This document shows positions 24,873-36,908 of a DNA stretch of 64,000 nucleotides, piece after piece; position 1 is the stretch's first letter; each line of letters begins with the position of its first letter. A program made the position numbers and the translations under genes. The stretch comes from Myrica gale (Eukaryota > Streptophyta > Magnoliopsida > Fagales > Myricaceae): NCBI GenBank assembly GCA_963930655.1, contig OZ005610.1, positions 26,622,501-26,686,500 of the forward strand. The letters run 5' to 3'. Below the pieces are notes generated by a model. The model saw nothing but the letters and a program-made list of their open reading frames with translations, was not told the origin of the DNA and did not search any database.

Positions 24873-27800
24873 ATGGGAGCAGTGGAATTAGCGAACGGCA
24901 AGGTGGGGTTTCACGAAATGGATGACCATGATAATTTCACTGATTCGGAGTTAGTCTATCATGTCAGGGATGCTCTTAATTCAGTCTCATTGGTAAGCAG
25001 TCTGCCTCATGCATCGGATCCTTTAGCAAAGCTCTTTATCTCGGTGCTCACCCTTTATCACAATGGCACTCGTGTGCAACTTTTGATGGTTGAATTATTA
25101 GCTAACTTGTGGTTAGGAGTTCTCACACACATATATATGGTTTCCATCTGCTTAATGGTGAAGAGGGTTCGTATTTTTGGTTCTGGTTGCAAGTTCATGG
25201 TCACGATCCAATTTCTTTTCTTTTAATTCTTTCCCTGTAACTGTTATACTTTTCTGCTGGCTTAATGCTAAGAAAATTTTGAATTGCTAGTGACTATTCT
25301 TTGCTTTTTCCTGAGTTGTTTTTGTAATTTACTGGAGCCTTTCTTCCTCTTCTTATGGCTCCTGTGGTAAATGAGCTGATGTATCTATCCTTTTGGTATT
25401 TTCAGCGGTCTTTGTGTATAAAGGACTCTTTGTCTGCCATGTAAAATAATGATGTCTTTCCTCAGTCTCTATATGTCGAAACCAGAATTGACTCAGTCAT
25501 TCATTCTAAGTGGAGACATGGTTATAGCTAGCGGCCGTAAAATGAATATCCTAGAAAGGATTTGCCTGCTTTCCTGTTTAGGCTCCATAATGTTCTATTG
25601 ATAGCCAAATTCTCAGTTTACTTATTTCCTTGCTAAAAGGAATTTCTGATGCAGTATTAAGTTAAATCTCGAGTTAAACTTAAAATCCTTTTTCTCAGGG
25701 TGATAGTGACAGTTATGACCAGCTTGTTGGGGTTATGCACCACAAAGAACGGCTTGCTCCAGAGGAGGTGGCGCTGCTTGTGGTGGGCTCTTTAACTCTA
25801 GTTTTTCTTTTTTGGTATTTGGAAACAGCAATACTCTTACTTCTATCTTCCAAATCTCAGATTCTTTTTGTTTTTTGTTTGGCAGACAAGTTTAAAGGCA
25901 CTTTCTGGAGCAGTTTCATATATAGATGTTGTTCTTCATGAATCTCTTCTGACTTCCGTGAGTATATGGTACTTACATTTTTTATACTGTTATCTTTTGT
26001 TACATTTGATCATTCTTTATTGCAAATGTTCAGATCTTTCGAATGAACATGTGGAACTACGGGCCTGATGTGATGGATGCTCTACTTGAACTAATCATAT
26101 CCTTGGTATGGGGGGTTTGGGTATCACTTGTATTCTTATGCCTGTTGTGATAGTTTTGCCCTTAGTCTATGAGGACAGTGTGGTGAACCATCTATTATCG
26201 GTTGTTGTTGTACTATATTGTAGGCTGCTTCAAATGGGAAACATGTCAATGCATGCTTGGAAATGCTCGTAAGCAACTTCACGCCACCTTACTCTTTCGT
26301 GGATATACTGAAGCAGCCACGTGGGATTGCTAGAAAAGACCAAGTTCTGTCTCGTGTGCATTTAGCTCTGAAACACATAGCTGATTTGGTGCCCCTTGCT
26401 CCCTCGATACTATCTCCAATAGTTTCTCAAAGAATGCCAATCTATGCAAAAGAACCGGTTAGTAAAATAGGTGCTTCACAATCTCAAATTCGAGCTTAAA
26501 TATGACATAGTTGTAAGCAATGTATTTGACATATTTTATTTGGGTCATATTGCTCGTGCACATAGTTTTTGAGTGGCATATGAATGTATCTATTATTAAC
26601 AAGTTGGGGCAATGTGGTTTGCCCCATGATGGTTCCCATGTCAATAAGCTTTCCATTCTGTGTCTTGTGCGTATCATTGTTGCTTGCAACTTTTGGTGGA
26701 AGGCAGTGTGACTTCCTCTTGGTTGGTTCAGTCTTGTGGTTTTCGATTTATCTGGGGTAGGAAGGGTCAATCGTGGAGAGGCATGGAAACAAAAGCTTAA
26801 AAGCTATCATGGAAGCCACTGAAGGAAATATAGAAGCAAAAGAAGTGGTGGAAAACAAGAAGGAAATAGTGGAATAGCCAACTTGAACATGCAGAATACA
26901 GACTAATGTCGTGATTATTATTACTGTCTTAAACTATTTGCTATAATTTACGAAAATATTTTACTGTCAATCATTAGATCTGAAATTTAATCCACCTCTT
27001 CCGGTAGGTGGCGGTCATATATGTGGAGAACATGTTAAAGCTTGAGGGTTGTGCGATTGGAGAATTTGTTAGGAGCACACTGCTTATGGCGCTGATGGAT
27101 ATGCTTATAGAGTTGGATGTGAGTAGCGTGATTTTCCTGAACAAAATTAACTGGAAAAAATGTTACTTCATTTATTTATAATCATGTAATGGACTTCGTA
27201 TAGGTGGAGATTGGATGGGATGACATCTTACAAGAAGACTCTAGTAAAGGCATTTTTCAGATGGAGCTTGAAAATATGGACGAAATGACAGATTATGATG
27301 ATGAAGATGGAATTGAGGTATGATCCATGCTATACTTATAAATGGGCTATATCTCCTTTCATCTATTAGTCTTCTGATTGATAAGTGGTAGCAAAATTTT
27401 TGGAAAACCTTAGCTGGCTTTGACTTATTTGTGGTATTCTGACATTGCTTTGTCTCTATTAGCCCCCTGCCTGTATCCTTTGCTTTAGGCCTGACTTTTT
27501 TTCAAGTCCTTGGTTTTACATAGTAGATGAGGCAAATTAATACTGATTTGGCAATGATAGTGGCTAATCATGGACATAGTAGATGGGGCAAACTTATATT
27601 GGTTCTTGCCAATTTTTGAACTTATGGTCAATTATATTGATTGGAGATGGTTTTTGTACTGTTGTGGTCTATCATTTCAATTCTCGTGATATGCCTATGA
27701 TTATTTGTTCTCATTTTTAAAGTAATCCCCTGATAATTGAGCAGCTTCCTAGAGAATTAAGTCGGAAGAGTTTAGGTGGGAACTTAATTGCTGAAAAATT

Positions 27801-30800
27801 GGATAGCTTGATGGTGCTGACTTTTGAGCATCTCGAATCATGTAAAGTCAGTGGCCGTTTGATTGAGGTAATTCTTTATCTTCAAATTTTCACTGCCATA
27901 ATCCTAGCTCAATGTTGAATGAATTATATTGTTGAAATGTGATTGTTAGGTCTTGGAACCTCTTTTAGACTCATTCCGGATAACGGTTCTAACTGCATAC
28001 AAGTCAAAATTTACTCAGGTATTACATGCAACAGTGTTTTCTAGTTAATTGCCCTGTTGTTTCTCATATTTTTCTCGATAAGTTGATTTTTTTTTTGTGT
28101 GTTAGCAGAGGCACTAAAATCATTGATTTTGATTTTCCGTATTACAGTTTGTGATTTTCTATGCCTGTGCCCTGGATCCCGAGAACTGTGGTGTGAGATT
28201 TGCCACATTGCTTGCTGATATTTTTGTTTGCGAGGACTACCCCATGCCGTTTCGGTAATATGGTCATGCTTTGAATTTAAATATGTTCTTTTGGTTTCTA
28301 TCTTCTTGTTTTGGGGAACATCATGTCTGTATCGGATGTCAAGGCTTGTGGTCTTTGAATCACTTGCAGTTGGTCCTAACTTTTATTTATCAAGTGCTTT
28401 TTTACTTCTCACAATTTGGGGTATTTTCCTTAAAGAAGAGCCATAGCCTAATATCTTTAGAGTCATAACCTGACAAATGCTTGATAGAAATCGCAAACCG
28501 ATAAAGGATCTTAGTTATAAAATGACCAAAAACCTTTGGAGTTGCCATGCACTTTCCCGGCATGTTCAGCAAAACCATGTGGAATTTAAATTATCTTGTT
28601 GAACCTTCCTGATTTTGTATGGCATACCGGATTTTCATAAGACTACTTTATGTATTACCTTGAGATGTTGTACAGGGACATGGATGCAATTATCATTTTG
28701 CTTCCATCTAAGTTCCTGCACCTCCGCTTGCCCTATTTCTAGCTTTTGTTCTCATCTTCAGTATAATTTTACTTGTCAGAGGAGCATCATCTACAGTGCT
28801 AATTTTAATTTCTTTTCTTGTGCTATGCAGGATGAGTGCTGTTGCTTATCTTGCTAGTTATTTGTCTCGGGCAAATTTCTTGTCAGCTCCTTTCGTTGCT
28901 AGCATGTTGAAAAGGTTGTTAAGGATTATATATTCCCAGAATGTGATCTATAATGCTTCTCATTTAATTGTTACTGTATGTGCAATCAAAATTAGGTGAT
29001 TCCAAAAAGAAAATTAACTAGCACATCTGTTTGAGATCATCTGGTTACCTTGTGTTTCGGTGTGTTCTCAGGTTGGTGGATTGGTGTTTGGAATATTGCA
29101 AAACAAAAGGCGGTGAAATAAATCCAATACCCCATAGACTTTTCTACTCTGCGTGCCAGGTATAGTATTGCTCTGGCAATAATTAGGTTTAGAAGCTTAG
29201 ATTGTTGTACCTTCGATAATTGATAAGAAAGCATTTTGGGGGGTGGTGGGCAATGGTGTCAAGCATATGTGCATTCTGATAAAATGATTGTTCCTTACAT
29301 AGTACTTTTGGCTATTAACTACTAAATATTGGATACTTATAAAAAAAAACTACCAAGTATTGAGAATTAAGTGATCTATGAAGAGTCGTTAACTGGTAGT
29401 TGGCTTTATAAAATGTAGTGGAGAACATTTAATTGCCTCCACTGCAATGGTTTGGTTGGTCATCTTAGACATGGACAATTTCTGGTGAAATGAATTAGAC
29501 CAAAATTTCAAAAGGTCAAATTTTTTATTAAAGGTGACCTGACCTAAGAATGTCCCCTTTTTATGCTTATGTTCCATATTTATATAGCTGTGTGGTTGGC
29601 GGTTAAATCATATTGTGCAGGAGGCTTATTTATTGCTTTTGACTCGTTGCAAATTGATGGTTGTTTGTCTGTCCACAGGCAATGATGTATGTGTTCTGCT
29701 TCCGAATGAAATCTATGATGGATGTCGCATGGTTCAAATCACATCTGCTCTTTATAGAGCCAATGTTGAAGCATAAACTGAGCCCGTTGAAGGTGAGGAG
29801 CTACTTTTTGGGCACAACCAAAAACTTGTAAAGAAATTAATAAAGAATGTTTACTTACAACTGTGTAGAAAATTTCTTCTTTCCTTTTGACGTTGAGAAG
29901 AGTCCATCATAGGTTGAAGTCATTTTATTTCCCAATTTTACTACAGGATTGTGTTCAAACAATCCAAACTTTATCAGTAAGGGCATTTTATTTCAGTTGT
30001 CATTTCTGACAGGTATGTCTGCCCTCAGTTGTTGATGAGTTTTGCCGACAAGCAGAAGCAGCTTGTCTATTTACCTCGGAGGAATTTGTTTTTAACTGCT
30101 CGGTAGAGTCAGAACATTCAAAAGCTTTTGGTGGGATGGAAAGGCTTGACATGTTCTTCCCATTTGACCCTTGTTTATTGAGAAAAAGTGACAGGTATAC
30201 ATCTTCGGCATTTTGATTAATTTGTTTTAAAATAATGAAATAGCATTCATTATAAATTCAGGCTTTACATAAGAAGCCCATGCAAGGAATGGACAGAAGT
30301 CATTCTTCATGACGGGCTGTTTTGAAAAATAAATAGATTTGGAGATGTCCAGGAGCCCATTTGAAGAAACATGCAAGGCTGGAAAATACTGCCCATGTGC
30401 ATTCAGACTGATGTTCCCAGTGTGAGCATTAATCTGTTACCATGCCTATTGAACTCTTCGCCCATTGATTCTGACCAACTTGTTTGGCAGGCGCACTCCT
30501 CATTGCACCCCCACCTCCCTCTCTCTCCCTCTCTCCTGGGGAAACAACCCAAAACAACCCGAAAGAGGGGGGAACAAAGAAAAATATTTCCCTCATTTTC
30601 TAATTGTTTCTCGCCAACTTGATGTGGAGGGTTTTTTGTAGTTTCTGAAGCTGGCCTCTGCGGAAAATCCTTTTTGATAACTGAACATTTATGTATATAT
30701 GATTAAAAAAAAGAACATTTATGTATATATATATATATTATTTTGAATGGTTTACTGACATAAGATTGTTTCTCCATAATCTGAAGATTCATCCGGCCAT

Positions 30801-31012
30801 ACTTTGTGTATTGGTCAATGGTCAGACCTCCATATGATGATGATGAAGTTATCAGTGATGAAGACTTCGCTGGGCAAGAGCTAGATATTGATGTGAGCAA
30901 AATGTCCATCACCCCCAGAAATTCATTGGCCTATTGGATGCACGATGGATTGAAGGAACCTAGAGGAATGCCTGCCAGAATCAGGCCCTCGACAAGTCCA
31001 GAGTCTTTGTGA
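24873..31012 (+). CDS. RRN3: RNA polymerase I-specific initiation factor RRN3 (TIF-IA), complete
   Basis: Nucleolar factor that binds RNA polymerase I and makes it competent to start rRNA transcription. Fifteen coding exons close in frame: 24873-24992, 25699-25782, 25886-25957, 26034-26105, 26224-26457, 27008-27118, 27204-27317, 27745-27867, 27950-28018, 28148-28254, 28831-28914, 29072-29159, 29679-29792, 30013-30194, 30787-31012. They encode 599 residues, near the usual RRN3 size. Recognisable family stretches include VIYVENMLKLEGCAIGEF, the acidic MDEMTDYDDEDG loop, MSAVAYLASYLSRANF, MFFPFDPCLLRKSDRFI, and a C-terminal RPYFVYWSMVRPP with an acidic patch. The HEAT-like helical fold covers nearly the whole protein. 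The start at 24873 (MGAVELANGK) is the first ATG after the leader intron. Frame is open upstream to 24796 but has no ATG. All exons are intact. Confidence 0.93.
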
Positions 31013-31766
31013 TATGAAAGTACATCCGTTTGGTTCCTGGGGCTGCAAGATGCGAGTACAAAACCCACCTTGGTTTGGGCTAAAAGGAAGAGGTGGCTGC
31101 CAAAGGTGTGCTGGGTTCACAAGGGATGAGATTTTTGCCATTACAATTTTGGGAGTATAACTGTGATCTGTAACATTTTGTTCCTTTCTTTCGCTATTTT
31201 TTTTTTTAAAAAAAATTGGAAGTATTGTAATATATCTTGATCAGTAGTTCTGTATGAGTTTTGATTGTTCATTGGTTGGTTACCGTTTACGATTCAGGGA
31301 TGAGTAGTTGTAAGGGAGACCAACAAAGTGTGATTTGTGTTTCTCAGCCTCTTAGGCGACGAGGCATTTCTCGTCCCAAGTGCAAGTTGATTTCCTTTGT
31401 CCGTGCTGGAACCTGGAGTATAAGGAAAATCTTAAGGTTACGTTTGTTTACCCAAAATTTTGGGTGTCTAAAATTTTTAACAAAATAAATACATTCTAAA
31501 ATTTTTAACTTTTATATTTTTCATAAATTTCAATAAATCTCAATAAAGTAAAGATTCTCAACATTTCGAGAATATTTTCTAAAATTTTAGCAAACAATCA
31601 TCTCCTAACTCCCCGATTTTCGAGGTTGTTCCTGAAATTTGGACCCCATGTTCTTGTTCTCCGCATTCTTATCTGTAGATAGTGATACTATCCTTGTTAA
31701 ATAGTAGGCGTAGCAATTAGGCCCTATAAATAATGATTTCCATAATTAGCTTACTCGAGTTGACTT
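31013..31766. other. RRN3 3' flank with one MITE
   Basis: Probable 3' UTR of RRN3 up to about 31250, then intergenic DNA. The only recognised item is the MITE at 31438-31605. No gene. Confidence 0.5.
31438..31605. repeat. Short AT-rich MITE (second copy of the 23874 family)
   Basis: The left end reads TTACGTTTGTTTACCC and the reverse complement of the right end reads GATTGTTTGCTAAAATTTTAG. The interior is colinear with the copy at 23874-24011. It is longer by about 30 bp and more diverged. Non-coding. Confidence 0.5.
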
Positions 31767-32181
31767 TTTTTTTTTAAAAGGAAATTTGCTTTTTAATCCT
31801 TAGGTTTTCGATCTTTTTTAATTTTAGTCTTTAACTTTCAAACTTCAAAATTTTAGTCCTTGAACTTTCATTTTTGTAAAATTTAGTCCTTTTGTCAGTC
31901 TGCCGTCAGACGCCGTCAATTTTTGTACCGATCGACCGCCAATTTTAAAGCGGTCGACCAGATATATGTTTTGAAAGTGAGCGGTCGACCGGTACATGTA
32001 GAGGTCGTCCGCTTCATATACCAGTCGACCGGTACAAATTTGACGGCAGACTGACAGAATGACTAAATTTTTTACAAAGATGAAAGTTCAAGAACTAAAT
32101 TTTTGACCCTCTAAAATTCATGACTAAAAATGAAAAGGGGTTAAAACTCAAGGACTAAAAATCAAATTTCCCAAAAAAAAA
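31767..32181. repeat. Inverted-repeat element (Mutator-like foldback MITE)
   Basis: Two long arms face each other. The left arm begins with a T run, then GGAAATTTGCTTTTTAATCC. The reverse complement of the right arm begins with a T run, then GGGAAATTTGATTTTTAGTCC. Arms of about 150 bp flank a centre with several GGTCGACCGGTAC-like palindromic blocks. TTGACTT flanks both sides (31760-31766 and 32182-32188), suggesting part of a 9-bp target duplication. No coding. The tip sequence resembles that of the Pack-MULE 245 bp to its right. Confidence 0.65.
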
Positions 32182-32426
32182 TTGACTTGCGTTTACTTCC
32201 TGTTTCATGCGTTAACGGTAAACCATTTATACTTCCCGTTTCATGCGTTAACCTAACCGTAAACCACTTATGCGTTAACGGTTCCCGTTTCATGAGTGAA
32301 TGAACTTGGAGAGGAAGAGGGTTTCCTTTTTTGCTGTCTGTGGAATCGTGTTTGGATGCGATAGTTTGGGTCCGAAGTTCTTTGGATTTGTCAATATTGG
32401 GTGCGGTTTCTTTTTTTCCTTTTTTT

Positions 32427-33642
32427 GAAAATTTTACTTTTTAGTCATTAAGTTTTATATCCTTTTTAATTTTAGTCCTACACTTTAATGGGTCCAAATT
32501 TTAATCCTTAATCTTTCATCCTTGAAAAATGTACTCATTATGTTACTCTGCCGTGAGTCTCATTAACGACATGACTTCACACATCATACACGTCACTTAC
32601 TGTGCCCCACCTCAGCTTTTCTGGAAATTGTCATTCTCCCCTAAACGACACCTATTTCCCACACTAAATGAAACGGTGCACTCCTTTGGCAGTCTCACCT
32701 TAGCGCACATGTGTTTGTAAAACCTCATTTCAGCTCGAAAAATTCCTTTTGCAAACCCTATAACATAACGAAGAGAAAACGCATAGAAAATGGAGGAGCT
32801 ACTGCTACGACACCTCTGTTGATCTTTCAGTTCTCTTATTAAAAAATAGTTGGTGGGAAAAAGATAAAATTTCCCCGACGAAGAACCGATCAATCTGCCA
32901 ATTTTTTATAAGGGAACCTTATCAATGCCAGCGTCCAATCAGCCCTCGCCACAGTCCTCCCGGCCCGACCGCCTAGCCCTCCTCGTGCCTCAATCCCCGT
33001 GGTCTCCTTCTCCCCTTTCATACAGTCCAATCTCCCTCCACCACCACCATCGACCTCCTCCAACCAGAAGGTGCCATCTGCCCCCGCTGCCGACATCGAG
33101 TATCGTTGGGAGCGGGTTCGGGCCGGCTCCAAACACTTTGACTGAGCCGGTATGGGACACTATCAAGCGAGATCTGTCAAGGATTGTGAGCAATCTGAAG
33201 CTGGTTGTATTCCCGAACCCGTATAGAGAGGACCCCGGCAAGCAGTAGCTACTCCTCGCTCCTCCATTTTCTAGGTGTTTTCTCTTCATTTTGGTCTAGG
33301 GTTTGCGAAAGGATTTTTTCGAGCTCAAATGAGGTTTTACAAACACATATGTGCTGAGGTGAGGCTGACGAAGGAACACACCGTTTCATTTAGTGAGGGA
33401 AATAAGTGTCGTTTAGGGGAGAATGACAACTTCCAGAAAAGCTGATGTGGAGCACAGTAAATGACATGTATAGTCTTGCTGACTTGTAAAGTTATGTCGT
33501 TAATAAGACTCACGGCAGAGTAACGAAATGAGTAAATTTTTTAAGGATGAAAGATTAAGGACTAAAATTTGGACTTATTAAAGTGCAGGACTAAAAAGAA
33601 AAAAAAGGTATAAAACCTATTGTCTAAAAAGTAAATTTTCCC
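32427..33642. mobile_element. Pack-MULE: Mutator-like element carrying a host gene fragment
   Basis: About 1.2 kb. Long terminal inverted repeats span about 32427-32760 (334 bp) and 33297-33642 (346 bp). The reverse complement of the right end starts GGGAAAATTTACTTTTTAG and the left end starts GAAAATTTTACTTTTTAG. The arms stay alignable to their inner ends (GCAAACCCTA / TAGGGTTTGC). No transposase is present. Between the arms lies a piece of a YIP4-like gene (see 32913-33248). Long arms around a captured exon define a Pack-MULE. The 9-bp target duplication is not readable because both flanks are T-rich. It ends about 80 bp upstream of the thioredoxin reductase copy. Confidence 0.8.
32913..33248 (+). 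pseudogene. Captured fragment of a YIP4-type (YIP1 family) trafficking gene
   Basis: Two reading frames of the same stretch match the N-terminal cytosolic part of plant YIP4/YIPF-type proteins. The first half reads [20 protein letters not shown] and on to [20 protein letters not shown]. The second half, in another frame, reads [20 protein letters not shown], then [20 protein letters not shown] and EDPGK, followed by a TAG at 33246-33248. The frame changes near 33095. The parent family makes Golgi/TGN membrane proteins of the secretory pathway. The captured piece stops just before the membrane domain, so it cannot work as YIP4. An intact parental gene is expected elsewhere in the genome. Confidence 0.85.
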
Positions 33643-33725
33643 TTTGTTTTTTTTGCTAAGTTTACAATATTGGGTGTGGATTTGCATGCACGATTAAGAT
33701 TTAATGGTCAACCTCGAAACACTAG

Positions 33726-35952
33726 TTGTTATCAACTCTGATCAGAAAAGGTCGCAGCTTTGTCCGATTGGCCTCCACCGCTGCCATCTCTGCTTCGCCC
33801 AAACTAGCCTCCTCGGCCCCTGTCGCCGCTACGACTTCCACCTCTACTTCTGTCTCGGCCATGGATGAGCTACAAACTCTCAAAACGAAGGTTTGTATCA
33901 TCTGAAGCGGCCCAGCCGCTCACACTGCCGCCATATACGCTTCCTGCGCAGAGCTGAAGCCCATCCTCTTCGAGGGTTGGATGGCCAACGGAATCGCCCC
34001 CGGTGGCCAACTCACCACCACCTCCGATGTCAAGAACTTCCCGGTCTTTCCCAACGGTATCTATGAAATCGATCTCATGGACCGCTGTTGCAACCAGTCC
34101 TTTCGCTTCGGCACCCAGATTCTGACAGAGACCGTCAACAAGGTCGATTTCTCCTCTACACCTTTCAAGGTATTCGCTGATTCCAAGACCGTCATTGCCG
34201 ACTTTGTCATCGTTGCCACCGGCGCCGTGGCCAAGCATTTGAAATTCCAGGGATCTGGGGAGGGCCAGGGAGGCTTCTGGAACCGTGGGATTTCGGCTTG
34301 TGCGGTGTGCGATGGTGCAACCCCAATATTTAGGAACAAGCCCCTCGCCGTCATTCGAGGTGGAGATTCAGCCATGGAAGAGGCCACATTCCTGACTAAG
34401 TATAGGTCCATGGTTTACATCATCCACAGAAGAGATACATTCAGGGCTTCCAAGATTATGCAGCAGAGGGCCTCAACCAACCCTAAGATACAGGTGTTGT
34501 GGAACTTGGTGGTGGTAGAGGCTTACGGGAACAAAGATAATCAAAATAGACTCTTGGGAGGATTGAAAGTGAAGGACATAGTGAGCGGGGAGGTATCAGA
34601 TATCAAGGTATCCGAATTATTCTTCGCTATAGGGCACGAGTCGGCCACCAAATTCCTAGATGATCAGTTGGAACTTGATTATGAGGGTTATGTTGTCACA
34701 AAGCCAGGTATCACACTTACCAGCGTGCGTGGAGTTTTTGCCGCCGGAGTTGTCCTGGACAAGAAGTATAGGCAGGCTGTTACAGCTATCGGCACTGGTT
34801 TGTTACTTTCTTTCGTTATTTTAATATTGATTTTGGTTTTCCTGAATTTGGTGGCCTTTATGCTAAATTATGGATATGTAATCTTATTCTTGCGTTCACT
34901 ATTCTTTTAATTAGGTGCACCTGTTTTGCCTTGATATCTATATTACTCTTTGCATAGATAATGCCGTCTTTGGGCCATAGCACACTAGGAGATCTCTAGC
35001 ACCATAAATTTATAAGTCCTCTCTGTTGGATGCATTTCACAGGATAAATATATGTATACCTGGAGGAATAATCTTGTGATATATTGCTTAAGATGTTAAG
35101 ACATGACATTACTGTGTGTTGTGCGTTTGAACTTAAATTTGGATGTAACTTTGTTATATCCATTATTTATTATCATTAGTTACTCTGAACTGCTTTTATA
35201 TACATGTTTACACGGGATGTCCCTTGGTATTTAGAGGAAGCAATATATCTTGAATAGGAGTAAGGTATTCAGAGTGTTTTGTTAATTTTACAGGAGCCTG
35301 ATGTTTATCTGATTTTGGCTCAGTAATATAATATCGAAGGCACAATATCTTGCTATGCGGATCCCATACTTGAGCAGTACCATTTGTGCCTTGCTATGAT
35401 CTTAGAATGTGGAATTCACAAATCTGGATCTTGGGACTTGCTTTCGTTTCACTCTGTTTTTGACCCCTTGGATGATGATAAAATTGGCTTGTCATGCTGA
35501 TAGCTTGATAGCTTAAGATAGATAGGGCAAGTATGTCTGACTTCTATTTTCGTTGACATTAAGAATGAAGACAACCTTAATTTCACAAGCTGAATATACC
35601 GCTAGATACTTGACTAGGCTTGGACTGTTTTTGTCATCTAAGCGTGATTGAAAATGCAATTTGGGCAGATTAAGTTATTGATTCAACTATTCAGAGAAAG
35701 GCTGCTGTTTGTTTTGTGTTTGGTTCTTGTTATTGACTATTTTGTAGATCCTGATAGTGTTGGCTTTCATTGTAATAGTGGTCATAAGATTGACAGCATC
35801 TAACATGTTCCTTCCAACCAATAGTGGGGTTTCTTTGAAGGGACTTGGCTATCTCCTGATTGGATTTTTTCGGTGATGCAGGTTGCATGACAGCATTGGA
35901 TGCGGAACACTATTTACAAGAGATTGGATCCCAGGAAGGTAAAAGTGATTGA
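33726..35952 (+). pseudogene. NTR: NADPH-dependent thioredoxin reductase copy (NTRA/NTRB type), inactivated
   Basis: Resembles plant NTR over the full length. Exon 1 runs to 34797, the intron is 34798-35881 and exon 2 is 35882-35952 (ends [19 protein letters not shown]). Upstream of the MDELQTLKTK start (33861) an open, Arg/Ser/Ala-rich stretch from 33726 looks like a mitochondrial transit region but has no ATG. Codon 15 is TGA (33903-33905), where the FAD-binding GxGPAA motif needs Gly. Other usually fixed positions differ. The NADPH motif GGGDSAMEE reads RGGDSAMEE, and the second FAD motif FAAGDV reads FAAGVV. The redox CAVC (34299-34310) is kept. Retention of the intron argues against retroposition. 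A frame from 33981 stays open but lacks the FAD motif. Inference: a recently decayed locus or duplicate. Confidence 0.88.
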
Positions 35953-36908
35953 CTATCTATGGTGTTCGTGGGATTTAGGAGGCACTACAATAATATTTAG
36001 TCGAGAAGGACCAAGTTAGACAAAGAATTGTTTTAATCATGGACACTGTAGGATGGTCTGAAAAAAGAGGATATTTCGGAATAATCGCTGGTTGTATCAA
36101 AGGATCATTACTTTATATTACATTAGATATATTTTTGTTCATGGTTGCTTGATAGTCTGGAAATCATAATGCTAATTTTTGCATTTTGTATGCCATTTGG
36201 ATAGTTTTTAATCAAGCTGGTCTTATTATTTTCTCTTCAATTTCTCTTCTTGTTTGTTGAGGTTCAGCTAGTTTTAGAGGATCTTTTGTTGAATAGCAGG
36301 TCTAAAAACAGTTGTCTATTTACCCAATAGACAACAAATAGAATACACACTTGGTTAGAGACAATCACTTCCGCACAAATCCAAACGATTAGTAATGTCT
36401 GGTTCTTAGGAATCCCCGATTATTAAGGAACACAATTATGGCTACACAAAAGAGGATGGCCCTCTGTACATCTCAATACACGTTGTCTTGAACAGCTGAT
36501 CAAGTGGATTAATCAAAAACCTTCTGTCTGGTATTATCGACACTTAGCTACAGAAGAAAACAACCCTAACAACTGATGGTCGCGGAGGTATCTGTCTACG
36601 TAGGTGCTCAGATGGAGTGGGAATGAAGCAGCATCAGAAATTATGTCTTTTGTTGAGCATTACATTATTTCCAATACATGAACGAGAATATCATCAAATA
36701 TGAGAACTGTTCGGAGTTCATCGTGGGAAACACATGCCAAGGTAGGACATTAATGGAAGCCTCTCTTAGTCCAAGCTACAATTAAGCAGTATTATATGCA
36801 AAAAAAGGAAGAAGAAGAAGAAAAGAAACGAGTACATGTACAATATTATATGCAATTCGATATGGCCAACGATGATTCATTGGTGTCGTAAAAATGAAGT
36901 ACAAAAAC
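35953..36908. other. Flank of the NTR copy, no gene seen
   Basis: The first part may be the old 3' UTR. The rest is unassigned DNA without a domain-bearing frame or recognised repeat ends. Confidence 0.4.

Noticed and set aside
32925-33248. 107-codon frame taken as a small gene
   Set aside because: It is the second half of a captured YIP4-like fragment inside a Pack-MULE. The first half is in another frame and the membrane domain is absent.
33981-34910. 309-codon frame taken as a functional thioredoxin reductase
   Set aside because: It starts after the FAD-binding motif, runs past the real splice donor into the intron, and carries changed cofactor residues.
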